Positions 23,357 to 35,507 of a stretch of DNA of 64,000 nucleotides are shown in pieces. The notes beneath the pieces are model-generated. The model was not told the DNA's origin. It did not search any database and was given only the letters and a program-made list of their open reading frames with translations. Within the stretch, counting starts at the first letter, position 1. Each line of letters starts with the position of its first letter. The stretch is taken from positions 71,044,142 through 71,108,141 of the forward strand of contig JAPWDM010000003.1 in assembly GCA_035578155.1 (NCBI GenBank). The letters are read 5' to 3'. Origin of the DNA: Brachynemurus nebulosus. Taxonomy: Eukaryota; Arthropoda; Insecta; Neuroptera; Myrmeleontidae. The translations under genes and the position numbers were made by a program.

Positions 23357-26300
23357 CATTTGTCTTTTTCTATTTACACAAAACAACATTATTTTATAAA
23401 TCAAAAATTTCCCTGCTTTAACTTTAAATGGTGTACTATTAATCCGTACGGCCAAATCGTTATTGACAAATGCAGAGCTTCATCAAAATTATCATCCACT
23501 GATTTTTCTAATTTTCTTAAGATTTAGTCTTAAACTTTAGCGTGTGCAAACAATTTAATTACTGACATTCGATTCTCCTAAGTTATTAATATTGTTGATT
23601 TAAAAAAAATTAAATTCGTTAGAAGTGTTGTGTCATTTCTTTTACATATATTATCCTTAATATTGTTAGAAATTTGTAATTATAATGTTCGTTATAATTT
23701 GCTGATGGATAATTATTGCGCATCGTAATCTTTAGAGTCTAGAACAAAGTTAACCTTCTCAAAATTTACCTATCGAGATTGTATGTTAAAAGGTCTAATG
23801 CACTGCGTCTTATAGAGAAATACGATATAAATAATTAAAACAGTTGCTTTTGAAACAAAGAGTAGGCGGTTGCGAGACAGAATACAATAAGTTAAAATAT
23901 AATAATTTTATGAAGATGTTGTTCCCACCATTCAACTTTTCTTAATAACCTAATTCTACTGATTTCGGTAAACATTTATTTATTTTTAATTAAAATAATA
24001 CCACCTTATTGTGGGTTTTAGAAAACTCCACGACAAGAGCTTCCGTAAATTTTTACGAAAAGTTTCTTAAGAAGAAAAAATTTTTTTTAATTTAATGACG
24101 TCATCAGGTTTTCCAATGCCTTAAAACCTTAAATAAAATAACATAATAATGAATACGGTTCTGAATTTCATGTAGGGTTCCTAGAAAAAAAACTTGTAGG
24201 AATAGTTCCTCTCTAAGAAAAATTTTGCCTTTCTGATAGTAAAAATCAAAAGTTTACACACAAGATACATTAGTTCAACAGCTGGTCCTAATTCAAACCA
24301 CGTCTGAAACAGTGAAGTTTTTAATTTAATGACGTCATAAAGTTTTATTAAAATATTTCAGTATCTTAAAAACTGTAAATAAAATGATAGAATGATGAAG
24401 CTGCAAGTGAACTGTAGATTTTTCAAACTGTCTCATTTCTGCCAAGACTAGACAAGCGCGGCTATAGTAAAGTCATCATGAAGGCCCGTAATTGATATCA
24501 ATTCAAATTTTATCATATAGTTTTCAAATTATTACCTTACCTCTGCTTCGATTGTATAGATACGTAAGACTTTCCATAAAAAAATGCAATGCTAGGGTCT
24601 AGGAAGAAAATGTCACTGTTAAAAAGCTAAAGTAATTTACATAAACACAAGCTGGGTTATGTGCAATCCGACGGGATTCTAATGATACAATGCTTCAAAA
24701 ATTAACAACCAAACGCTTTTGAGAATATTTCGCTAGTAAACATTTGAAAATTTGTTATATTATGTAGGATGTTGTGACATCGACAGAAAACGTTAACTGC
24801 CCATTTTAAAATACAAAAAACTCTACAAAAATTCTGAATTCTTCACCGATATTATTGTTTGTGTTACAAATTCAAAGCGACATAATAGAAATATTTTCAA
24901 TGTTAAGTATCGAGTCCAGGTAGCCACATTTTTTTCTAAATTTTAATGTTAAAGTAACAAGGCGGAAACACTAAGAGAATTTAACGTTCTCCTAATTTCT
25001 GATATGAATCTTTTTCTAACTGTAAATAAATAGCCAAAGAATTCTAGCACAGTTTTGAATTTGTTACCCCAATGCAACTACAAATTTTTACTCGTAGAGT
25101 CTTATTCTAGTTGCGTATTTTTCAACGAAAAACTACAACGATTTTCATCATATCTGAATTACAAAAATGCAATGACCGAACCTTTTGAACCACGTATGCG
25201 TAAAAGTGAAATGTGGCTTCCTTCCGTACCGAAAAATTTTGTAAACAAAATTCCGTATTCGAAAAACGTTTCATGTCAAATAATAATTCAATAAATGACG
25301 AGTCAGTAAACTTTCGATCGGCACACTCATTTGTTTTATTCCCTAGAAAATACATTGTGAACAACTGAATTGAAATGTGCTTGCGAAAGATTGTTGACAG
25401 GCCTACCTACCGCACAACCTTTGTGACCGTGAGCGTGGGAGAAGGTTTAGAGGAGTGGGAGCATGGAACAAATCAGACAGATTGTTGTTATGTGGTAACA
25501 TCGGACACAAATAATATTTCATTGAATTATGTGTTCGCTTCAAAAGAGAATTTGTTGGAGTTGGAGAAAATTTTTTTTTCGTCCATTTGTTTTTGATATT
25601 TACAAATAGAGAAAACACTTGGAAGCGGATGGAAATAGTGGGTTTCTGTAGCATCATAATTATGCGCATATATTTAAATATTTTTTGAGACAATCGTTCC
25701 AGTTAGTTCTTGTTCGTACATTCGTTAGTTTCAGTTCGATTGAATTAAATAGATGGGAAAAATGTCGACGAGATAAATTGTCCGACAATTAGAATTGGTT
25801 TTTTGTCAACTGGAACTGAAATTATATTTGCTAAATTAAACATCTTCATCAATGGTATACAAATTCATATACAGGATGCGTTTAGTGAGTTCACTGTGAA
25901 ACTTATTTGTTTAAATAGTAACAATTCTGCTTTTACATAAAAAAGACGTTTTCTTGAATATGCTTGAAGCAGTCGAAACCTAGTTATAATTTCGCACATA
26001 TATCGCCAGTTTAGTTCAAAAATTTTTTTAAATTAATAAATCGCATAAGGTATCACTTGAAAGAACTGCCTCTATGGATTTTAAAAATATTTCGTTTTAA
26101 ATTTTTGGCCCGTTAATGTTACGAAAACAGTGTACCAGTTCGGTATATGGTCTCTATAGGTTATGGCGATGGCAACTTGTTAATAGGGTCAGAGACTGCG
26201 TCACAGGTTATCGGAAAACTAAGGATTGTATCGACGGTGTAAGTTTTTCGACAAGGGGAAATGCAGTAATAGACAACATATTTATTAATATTTCAGTGAA

Positions 26301-28637
26301 ATATGAGCCAATTGGTTCATTTTTCCGTCCTCGCAAGACAATTTAGATAAGATTTAAATACATATAAATAAGTAAAAAATTAATTTGGTATATTGATTGC
26401 TGAGTGTACGGAACCCTAATTATAGCAACCCGACTCGTTCTACTTTTAACTCACGATTAATTTTTTTTTTAAAGCAGATGGGAATTCGGACAGGTAGGAA
26501 AGGAAACATGATTAAAACTCATCAGTCGAGGACACCGTATTTGAGAATTTTCCTCAGGGATGGAAGTGAACGGAAATGTGGGCATAAAATAAAAAATTAT
26601 TCCTGGCAACGTATCGAAAGAAAAATCCGAAGAGATTGATTTCATTTATTAAAACTGGTGAGAAAATAATAGAAGAAAATACCAAACTTTTTTTTTTTTT
26701 TGATGGTTCAAATTACATATTTGTCTGTTTTTCTGAAATAGTAAACTGTAAGAATTTAATCTAGTCATGTCTGCACATTTAATAAATAAAGAATCAAAGA
26801 GACAATTTTATTCCGGCTTTCTTCTTCACTCTCGAATCAATTTTATCACAGAAATAAGACGAACATAATAATAATGCTACAATTGCTATACAACATTAGA
26901 ATAAGAATGATATAGTAGTAGTTGATGCGAATGGTGATAGTTTCGACGTACATAACATCAACCGTACTCATCGAAGAGATTTATTTATTCCGGCTGTCTT
27001 CTGTGTGTGTATAGGTATATGTTAAAACTTAGCCAAGCTCTTACACTTTACTCCTTATATGTCGCCTGTACCCCGCTTACGTTAAAAGTATCGAACAAAA
27101 CTAACAAAGAACAATATATTCATAAACACGTACAAATAATAGAAACTTATTTTCGACGAGATTCGAAATCGGTGAAATGAAGTTTCCCACTTTTTATTAT
27201 CGAGTTAGACAGAGATACAGATGTTGACAGAATGTTTCAGAAAATAAATGTACAGAAGCGTCGATCGTCTAGATTTTTGATCGAGTATTCGTATGTTTTT
27301 TTTTGTTTTTTTATTTTGCTTTTTGTTTCAACTTTGGCAGAAACTAGGTACTTCTAGTGTCCGTTGCACTCAATTTTTCTGACAGGTAGTTACTAGAGAG
27401 TGAAAATATATGCACAAAAATAATGAAAAATATGTATTATATAATATGCATGATTTTATGGTAAAATTGGTATGCACCATTTTTGTTCAAAATAATTATG
27501 CAGGAATAAATGCAAAATTGTGAAGGTTCACCCGCCTAAAATAATCTGAATTATCTGAATTATCGGTGGAATCAGACATTCCGGAATTCTGTATAAAATA
27601 AACCGAACAACTTTAAAATAACCGCAAAATTTCTGTAGATACCAACAGCTTTTGAAGTATTTCTATTTTAAACCCTTCTTAAGATATCAAGGGCTTAGGG
27701 GACGATTTTAATCTAACATTCATCCATTCGGAGATTTCAGTAGTACTTGAGCAAAATTTTGTCAAGATTCCTTCAACATTTGGGCTCTAGTTGATAGCAC
27801 TGACGAACATTTTGATCACATGTTGATGAGTACCTCAAAGGCCTATTCTTTTCTAAATATTTATCAATAATCTTGTATGCCTGAAGCAAAAGACTTACTA
27901 AATGGCAATTTCTTTTTAAAAATATTAAATTGAATATTCAAAATACCAATTAAACTAAAACAATATAAATTGTCCTTTAATATAATTAGATGGAAGAATG
28001 ATAAGTTTCTTTAACATAACACAAGCGTCGCTCAAATCAAATATTTAGTTAACCGAATAAAAAACGAACACCGCAGTTTGAAAGTACCTACCAGAATAAT
28101 GAAACTTTAAATAAATACAATTCTACGTGACGTATGATAGTGTTAATATTATGAAAGTTACAAGTTAATTTTGTTTTGTATTGTAACATTTAGAATTCTA
28201 CTATTAAAATGTATGTACATACTTGGTACAGTGCTGGGTCATTGAATTGAAAGATTTTTAGTATACATATTCCGAAATAATTCGATTGATTCGCACAGTT
28301 TGAAATAAGAATTTTTAAAAGATTCTTCGACATAGTACTTAAATAGACGTTTAAATTTTATTACATATAAAAATGACCAAAAATTAACTTTTTGTGTATT
28401 AGCAGTGTTCCAATAACTGCCTGAACTTCAATTTTTGTTGATATGGAAATATATTGTGAAGGGCAGAGCTCTAAATATTTCCATGTATACAGGGTGGATT
28501 TTAAGCCCTGCCTTAAAATAACACCAACAATAAGTAAAATAGTTCAATGTAAACTGAATAAGAAACCATAATATACCACTTGTTGCTGGGTTGCATCGTT
28601 TCCAAATTTTTGAAAGCCACTACCCCCAAAGTTTTTT
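23357..28637. other. AT-rich spacer
   Basis: No gene is supported. An approximately 90-bp diverged direct duplication is visible at 24085-24170 and 24318-24405, both beginning tttaatttaatgacgtca. At 28490 the phrase acagggtggattttaag begins a short repeat-like segment next to the first large hairpin. Otherwise ordinary AT-rich sequence. Confidence 0.5.
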
Positions 28638-29266
28638 CAGGGAGTAGTCTGGTAACTCGCGCTGTTTTTTATACCTATTTTTAGGGGCATTTTTTTTGAG
28701 AAAGAACAAACGAAAAGTTTTGAATTTTTAATATGTTTTCAGTTACATCTTAAGATACCAAAAAAATTTTTTTTTGAATAAATTTTGTTTTATTATTATT
28801 AGGTACCACTTGAAGTTGGCGCCTCAAAAAAAAAGCACCTGGATGGCCCGCGTGATTTTGACCTTGGGGACATCTGAAATCAAAAGTTCTTAATTAGTCT
28901 GAATCTATAGACATGTCATCCTGGTCGGAACTAGAATTATGAAATTTTATCGAAAAATAACAAAATGGCGGACTTCGAAAAAAATTTCAATTTCAATTTT
29001 TTTTTTCAAGAATTTTTGATTTCAGATGTTCCCAAGAGTAAAAATCACGCGGGCCATCCAAGTGCTTTTTTTTGAGGCACCAACTTCAAGTGACAATAAT
29101 AATAATAAAACAAAATTTAATTTATTCAAAAAAAATTTTTTTTGGTACCTTAAGATGTAGATAAAAACATATTAAAAATTCAAAACTTTTCATTTGTTCT
29201 TTCTCAAAAAAAAAAATGCCCCTAAAAATAGGTATGAAAAAGTACGCGAGTTACCAGACTACTACC
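28638..29266. repeat. Large inverted repeat (foldback) 1
   Basis: The left arm, 28638-28893, is nearly the reverse complement of the right arm, 29007-29266, with a spacer of about 113 bp. Paired landmarks include agtagtctggtaactcgcg with cgcgagttaccagactact, and ggatggcccgcgtga with tcacgcgggccatcc. The arms are about 255 bp and only lightly diverged, so a transcript would form a long hairpin. No coding content; a foldback DNA transposon or MITE is the likely source. Confidence 0.92.
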
Positions 29267-29332
29267 TACAACCCCTAGGTGGATCTAGTTATCACTTCGA
29301 TATTTTACATAACAGAAACAAACCAACGGAGT

Positions 29333-29450
29333 GGCCGAACGTGCTTAGGCACTGGTGTGGTCGAGGTTTCAAATCTCACGGCCGGGGATGCTCGTGAAGG
29401 TTTTCTGCAGTTTCCTTTCACAAACCCAAATGAATATCGGAATAATTCCT
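29333..29450 (+). mobile_element. tRNA-like SINE candidate
   Basis: gagtggccgaacgtgcttag resembles the A-box half of a class II (Leu/Ser-like) tRNA, and ggtttcaaatc at 29365-29375 is close to a B box. A short body (aaatgaatatcggaataattcc) follows up to the start of the second hairpin. It is squeezed exactly between the two foldbacks. Not a functional tRNA by eye. Confidence 0.4.
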
Positions 29451-30108
29451 TAAGGTACCATCACAGTGTGATTCTGCCGAAAAGTAGTCAATTTTCACAA
29501 TTTTTCTTTTCGGATGGATAGGATGGAGGAATGGGGATGTTTTTTTTTTTTTACGATTAATACCACTATTTGACAATACAAAAATATTTTTTTATTCATT
29601 TTTATTTATTTTTTATAATTATTATAATTTTTTGAAAAAAGTGTCTTTAAAAAATGGCGAAATTTGTTGCCCACGATTGCGGCCGCAGTTTCTATCCGAA
29701 AAAAAATCAAACAGTTTATCAATCTGTAGGCAAGCCGCTATGTTCCTATGGGAGCTTTTTTTTCTTTTGAAATTTTCCAATTTTTTGACACGGAAAACTT
29801 CAAAGAAAAAAGAAAAGCTCCTATAGGAACATAACGGCTCACCTACGGAATGATAATCTATTTGATTTTTTTTTTGGATAGAAACTGCGGCCGCAATCGT
29901 GGGCAAAAAATTTCGCCAATTTTTAAAGACACATTTTTCAAAAAATTATAAAAATTATAAAAAATAAACAAAAATAATATTTTTGTATTGTTAAATAGTG
30001 GTATTAATTGTACAAAAAATTCATCCCCATTCCCCCATCCTATCCATCCGAAAAAAAATTGTTAAATTTGACCACTTTTTGACAGAATCACACTGTGATG
30101 GTACCTTA
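29451..30108. repeat. Large near-perfect palindrome (foldback) 2
   Basis: Arms of about 316-330 bp (29451-29780 and 29793-30108) are separated by a loop of about a dozen bases. Outer ends read taaggtaccatcacagtgtg on both strands. Inner landmarks include attgcggccgcagtttctat and its inverse, and ctatgttcctatggg with ctataggaacataac. The termini resemble the taaggtcc ends of the Harbinger-like MITE at 42234. Frames on both strands are mirror images and not genes. Confidence 0.95.
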
Positions 30109-30460
30109 GCAACACGACTGCAGACGTATACCTACCAAATCCTAGCCTTCACACCACTTTCCTTTTCCTCCACCAACATCATAATGAATTGTAATATACA
30201 ATGAAATAAAGCTAGAAAATTAATGATGTGGGTGGCGTCTGTTAGACTACTGTCTGAAAATATTTATTGGTATTATTATTATTACACAACAGATATAATA
30301 TGAAACTGATGGCGGCCCCCATTTATTGATTACGCACTGTAGTAGTGATGTGCAACTCATCTCATAATGTTTACACAGTAATGGTGAGTACACTCGCACA
30401 CGGCACAGCCGGTAGATAATAATACAACTGAAATAACAGCAAAAGTACAATATAACATTC

Positions 30461-30466
30461 ACTTAC
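30461..30466 (-). other. Splice donor of the Ig exon
   Basis: Read on the minus strand, the exon ends CCCGTAG and continues gtaagtg, a near-consensus insect 5' splice site leaving phase 1. Confidence 0.8.
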
Positions 30467-30772
30467 CTACGGGTATGATTTGAAAGACGCACGGGTGTTG
30501 CTGTGTGCCGAGCTCGTTGTGTGCCCAGCATAATAATGTGCCGTACTCGCGATCGGTGACTGGTGTAAAATAAGCAATGGAACGTCTCGGTTCCGTTTCA
30601 TCGACACTAAATGAACTCAGTTCACGAACGTCGCCGACACTTGGCGTGTGGTTGAACGTCCATCGAAACTGTATCGGTGGCGGATTCGCATCAACGTTGC
30701 ATTCCACTTGGATATCCTCGTACTGTGACGCTCCATAAACCGTGCGAGAATGTGTTCCGCACATTGGCTCAT
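30467..30772 (-). CDS. Internal exon: Sidestep-family immunoglobulin domain
   Basis: A 306-nt exon encoding about 102 residues, one extracellular Ig-like domain. Seen: core cysteines in VEC and LLCW, the core tryptophan in FRWTF, the DxxYGTLLCWA motif of the F strand, and an outer cysteine pair (EPMCG near the start, HPCVF near the end). The end motif GTQQHPCVFQ and the N-terminal EPxC are what I know from insect Sidestep proteins, the motor-axon guidance receptors that bind Beaten-path proteins; I infer that family but not which paralogue. The minus-strand acceptor is aaaatag at 30773-30779 after a pyrimidine tract, and the donor is gtaagt at 30461-30466. Both junctions are phase 1, usual for shuffled Ig exons. 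No neighbouring exon was found in the window. The longer open frame at both ends is read-through into intron. Alternatives are other nephrin-like adhesion proteins. Confidence 0.8.
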
Positions 30773-30810
30773 CTATTTTTATGGGTATTCGAAAAAAGAA
30801 ATGAAAAAGT
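30773..30810 (-). other. Splice acceptor and pyrimidine tract of the Ig exon
   Basis: On the minus strand, tttttcatttcttttttcg precedes cccataaaaatag and then the exon's AT GAG. The AG gives a phase 1 entry matching the phase 1 donor, so the exon could be skipped without a frameshift. Confidence 0.75.
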
Positions 30811-30847
30811 ATTATTTTCAGTTTTATCTGTTGTATGTATTTGTATG

Positions 30848-31857
30848 TACAGTGGAGCTTCACTAAAGTTAAGAAAAATTTGATAAACTTTAGTGAAACT
30901 CAACTTTAGTGAAGCAGATTGAGATCAGTGACGGTCATTTAATACATGATCGGGGCTAAATAACAATTTAAGTCATAGGTGACGTACAAGAGCAAACTAT
31001 TTAATAATTTTGATTCCACTGGATTGATTGGATTTTATACTAATGTATAAATTTCATTAAAAATATTGCTGTTATAGAAAGTTCTTCATTATAGATATAT
31101 CTGCTATAGAAATTGTTTTTGTTTTTTTTATCCATTGAACGGATAATTGATAAGTACCGTATCTATTTTTCAATCTATATAAGCAGCACGATTTGCTTTG
31201 GATTCACCAAATTCTCCGAATTGGTTATTAAGTAATAGGTATTATTTAAATTTATTTATCATATTAAGTGAATAACCGAATTGAGTAAGTAGCCTTCAAT
31301 CAGAACACTCGCTTTGTATATATCTGAAAAAAATTTTAAAAATTCTAGAATTCAACATTATAAAATTCTTCTTGCATAGAGAAATATTTTTATTAAAAAA
31401 CACCACTGATTTGTTTACGTTTTTATCTTTTAAGACTTTATAATTTATGGCTTTATAGTTCAGCTCATAACCAATCTTAGTTATGTCATGAAAAATATGT
31501 AACTAATATTATTTCGCTTTGCTTTTGTTATTTTGTTCGATTTTTCACTTTGAATAAACATAATTAGTAACATTTATGAACCTTAAGTTACAAACGAAGT
31601 TCTAAAATTCAACAGAGAAAAGTTTAAATTTGAATACTATTATGACATCCAAAGCAATTTCTTTAAATCATACTATATGGAATTGTTTTTTCTACTACCC
31701 ATATAGCTTTTATAGAATTTTATTTATAATATCTTTTTTTTTAAAAAAATGTATAATGTTTCTTTCTATTTCTATAAAATCCTCTTAACTTTAGTTAGAA
31801 AAAAATGACGTCCGCACTTAACAAAACTGATGTTAACTTAACTGAAGCTCTGCTGTA
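30848..31857. mobile_element. pogo-like MITE (about 1 kb)
   Basis: Flanked by TA on each side. The left end cagtggagcttcactaaag pairs with the right end in reverse complement, cagcagagcttcagttaag. Near the left end a second hairpin (cttcactaaagtt and aactttagtgaag) repeats the terminal word. TA target and CAGTG termini fit the Tc1/mariner/pogo group. No transposase frame. Its left boundary lies 75 bp upstream, in the gene's sense, of the Ig exon acceptor. Confidence 0.7.
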
Positions 31858-32112
31858 TATAGTTACGAGAGAGTCCTCTCGCGTATAGGTTATTTGGGAG
31901 ACGATATAATAAGTAGACGGATTTTTTGTCTAAATCACACAAATGATTTGAATTATTTATTAGATTTATTAAAAATAATTTTACTGATATAAGTAGAGGA
32001 TTTTATTAATCGTATTTAAGGCGTCGTAGAAACTAATGGACCGTTAAATTTAGCAATTTTAACTAAGCATGCAAAAATAATTTAAAAGTAATGCGTGTAA
32101 ATTTTCCTAGGC

Positions 32113-32140
32113 CAGGGGTTCCGAAAGTGCGGCCCGTGAA
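32113..32140 (+). mobile_element. Solitary hAT-type end
   Basis: caggggttccgaaagtgcgg followed by cccgtgaa is a textbook hAT terminus (CAGGGGTTCCCAAA...). No matching right end was found before the next repeat at 32426. Confidence 0.5.
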
Positions 32141-32425
32141 TTCTTTTATTTGTGCAAAGAGCCATTCACAATGAGTACTTCTAACAATGTTGCTATTTAC
32201 AATGTTGTCATATTTTCATGCCATCTACAAAAATATAAGTCAGACTGTAAACAGGCCATGCAGAATCATTCGACAATATAACAAATAATATTTAAAAAAT
32301 TATTCCAACAATATTGCCCTAATTTAATTTAACATGTATTTTACCTAATAGTAGGTAGTTATAAAGGTGTCTCTATGTGTCTATATGTTTGTTATAAAGG
32401 TGTCTCTTTTTAATATGCTTTAAAC

Positions 32426-33098
32426 CTAGTTATTGCTTCCGAGACTACTAACGTAGCGGGAGCATTGTGATCACTTTTTAAAAATAAAAATTTTTTTCCC
32501 TCCAAAATAATATTTTGGTTTGGTGTCTGTCTGTCCGTCTGTGTGTCGCCAGTTTGCACCAAGTGGCATAACTTCTGAACTATTCGATTGTTTTTAATGA
32601 AATTTTCAGAAATTATGCAGTTTGGTTTCTAAATGGTCCCCTATGAATTTAATCAAAATCGGATTATCGGTAGTTACGCCGTTACCATGTCATTGCAAAA
32701 TTACACCAAGTGGTATAACTTCTGACCTATTCGATTGTTTTTAATGAAATTTTCAGAAATTATGCAGTTTGGTTCCTAAATGGTCCCCTATGAATTTAAT
32801 CGAAATCGGAGTAACGATAGCTACGCCGCTACCATGAAATCCCATTAAATGTCAATATCTTATTTACTACTAGTCCCATTTCGCTCAAATTTTTAGGGTA
32901 TTTTGAGGGTTAGTTTATAAAATATTTTTACTATTATTTTATAATTTAGCCTTTAAGTATTTTGAGTTACAACAATTTTTATGAACTTTAAGGCGGAAAT
33001 ATAATTTCACGGTATATATATTTGGTAGAATAATATTTTAAAGTCTTTTACGAGTACGAGGGAGCTGTGTGCCACACCCCATTGGCAGTGTATTTTTT
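32426..33098 (-). mobile_element. Helitron-like non-autonomous repeat, copy 1
   Basis: About 670 bp, present again inverted at 43030-43762. Read on the minus strand it ends in a hairpin (gctcccg ... cggaagc) followed by aataaCTAG, which fits a Helitron 3' end (hairpin shortly before CTRR). The 5' TC start and A/T target are not clear, so Helitron status is tentative. The body holds two tandem units about 147 bp apart (starting near 32557 and 32704), each with caccaagtgg and gaaattttcagaaattatgc. No Rep or helicase coding. Confidence 0.6.
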
Positions 33099-33099
33099 T

Positions 33100-34538
33100 G
33101 ATATTCTTGCCTCTTATACTACCTGTAATTTATTTTCAAATATACCTATCATTATCCTGTGCGAATTACTTTTAGATAGAATGGCTTTTTACTATATCAG
33201 TCTATATAGGTACATAAATATTGTAGTATTTAAAGATATGTATAATTCCAGTATTTTCCACTAATTCAATCACTCCTTACAAAAGCGTCACTTCTCTTTT
33301 GAGATACCAAAAAAATTGTTAATTTTTAAGATGCTGTTATAGGTGTTGTTCTTTTTGATAAATGCGAATGTTTGCAGTTAATAAACAAAATACTTTGGTT
33401 TTTTTAAAATTTATTGAAAAAAAGGCTCATTAGGTTTTTGTTCTGTTACATGAAGCAGGTGCAGCTTAATTGTGAAGGGGTAAATACCGAAGCAAGACAA
33501 AGTAGTTAACAGTCTTAACAATATCGTGTCAAAATTAAAATTTACTCAAAATTATTTTAGTTCCGACATTGCATACTATTTATAACAACAGCATAAAATA
33601 TTTGTTTTAAAATTCAACATGTATACTTCACTTCACCCAGTATCTTTTTTTATCCTTAATCAATCATTTCGAAATATTCAGAACCCACAATTCAAATTAA
33701 ATACCAAAAATTTACCATTTCTCCAACTCGACCAATCATTTTGATCGGCCAACATACATAATATGTACATATTTCAATGTGAAATAATTTATTATCCCCA
33801 ATAATTGGGGGATATTTTCTAAAATTGATTACCAATAAAGTATATAAGGGTTATATTATGTTAGTACCAAACAACCTCGACCAGCATACTTGTATACATC
33901 ATACCTGTTATTAGTAATAATTGAGTTAGTAACCAGTTGGGTTAATGAATAGTAGGTGTCTGATACGGATATTATAATATTATTTAATCAAATTGTATTC
34001 AAGATACCGACACTTACAAATATAATATAGTCGCAGATATAAAGTTACAGGGGCCTACAAAAAAATTTAAACGGGTCAATCCAGTAGAAATAAACCAGTC
34101 ATATTGTTAAACTTTTTTGATTTTCCTAATTTTTTTATCAGTTACTCAACAATAATAGGTGAGTGCAAAACGAGGGTTAAAAAAATTTTCAGACTCATAC
34201 TTTTTCTTTTAGTGGCCATTTTGAGTTTGCTGTAAGACTGATTGTTTAAATAATTCACTGTTGAGTGATTTACTTTGTGAAATTTCTTTTTAAATATTGA
34301 AAATATTTAAAGTTTGTTGAAGTCCCTGATACGGTAAGTATTTGGGTCGCATCTATTTTTTCTGCTATTCTTCTTCGTTCAATCTTATCACGTTTGACTT
34401 TCCCTATTTCTTATGGGGTTCGCCATTTTAACATTGCTTTTCCGTTTGTCAGTTTGACATCCAATTGATTTTAAAGGTTATGTCCTTTTGATGTTTTTCT
34501 TATTTCTCAGTTGTTTCACAATTGAGTTTTTTGATTTC
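33100..34538. other. AT-rich spacer
   Basis: Nothing recognisable apart from the block 34330-34600, which leads into the Penelope-like motif and may be its decayed 3' region. Confidence 0.4.
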
Positions 34539-34573
34539 CTGAAGATGATCATTTAAATGACTGAAACATGTAG
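34539..34573 (+). other. Penelope-like / hammerhead-like core motif
   Basis: ctgaaga, an inverted stem (tcattt/aaatga) and gaaacatgta follow in order. CTGANGA-stem II-GAAA is the hammerhead catalytic core arrangement found at ends of Penelope-like elements. Position 7 of the core is free, so CTGAAGA is allowed. Self-cleavage is not shown; flanking stems I and III were not established. Confidence 0.35.
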
Positions 34574-34662
34574 AATAATTTTCTTTTAATTTTTCTAATA
34601 TTTCTCATGCAGGCTGTCACAAACTTTGAAATTACTCATTTAAAGTTTTAATTACTTTGTCA

Positions 34663-35080
34663 TTTTCACGAAAAAATAATATTCTTTTTACTTAACGCGT
34701 TTTCAGCCTGTTCGGCCATCATCAGAGTAAATTGATGAAAATAAAATGATGAGAATTTGTAGCTAAGGAAGATGTGTAGAAGGGGTGTAATATTATTGAA
34801 AGTAAATTGGAAAAAAACCCATAATTTTTTCTTTTTTTGTTTCGGAACAACTGTACGTGCAAAGTTGAAAGCGATCGAAAAACCGACATGGTAAAGTTAT
34901 TTTTACCTAATATTTTGACTGTTCTAAATGACTTGTTTATGAATAAATTAAACTAAGGGTGTCCAAAATTATTGAAAGCTTGATGTGGTTATAATTTTCA
35001 TTTTCATCAATTTACTCTGATGATGGCCGAATAGGCTGAAAACGCGTTAAGTAAAAAGAATATTATTTTTTCGTAAAATT
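34663..35080. repeat. Foldback element carrying hammerhead-like cores in both arms
   Basis: Inverted arms of about 75-80 bp (34663-34745 and 34998-35080) share acgaaaaaataatattc, the palindrome aacgcgtt and the phrase tctgatgatggccgaa. On the plus strand (35017-35041) this reads ctgatga, stem ggcc/ggct, gaaa; the minus strand of the left arm (34701-34725) is equivalent. Confidence 0.85.
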
Positions 35081-35282
35081 GACGACTGCTTTTTTATTGA
35101 AAATAAGTTTTGCGCAAGTGTATGTAACTCCTCTAATTTTACAGATATCAAGACATAAACTTCAAAACCAAAATTATCAGAATTTTCTGCTTTATATTTC
35201 TTGTCTTTACATAATATTACTTAAGTAGTAAGGAAAGAGGAGAAAAAATTTCATAAATATAAAGTAAAAATCGAAGACATGA

Positions 35283-35507
35283 GTGGATGAAGGTGTTATG
35301 TAACATTTTTTATCATTTTACGGTAGAAGCGTTTGAAGGATTTTATTTGCATATACTTCCCTTGCAATAAGCATGTGTTTATCATTGAATTTCTATAAAA
35401 CTAGTAGGCGTAATGAAACCAATTTGTAATACTTCAGCATAGGATATTTCAAAATTTTGCAAAAAGTGACTTTTTGAAAAAATGTTACATAACACCTTTA
35501 TCCATTT
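35283..35507. repeat. Short inverted-repeat element (225 bp)
   Basis: Arms of about 27 bp, tggatgaaggtgttatgtaa and its inverse near 35480-35507, both next to an acattttt run. No clear target duplication. Probably a decayed MITE. Confidence 0.65.

Noticed and set aside
29622..29906. Mirror-image frames on both strands
   Set aside because: Produced by the large palindrome at 29451-30108.
30459..30863. 134-codon minus-strand frame as a complete gene starting MKLHCTYK
   Set aside because: The first ~30 codons are intron: the acceptor AG at 30773-30774 and upstream pyrimidine tract show the coding part starts at 30772, and the end runs past the donor at 30466.
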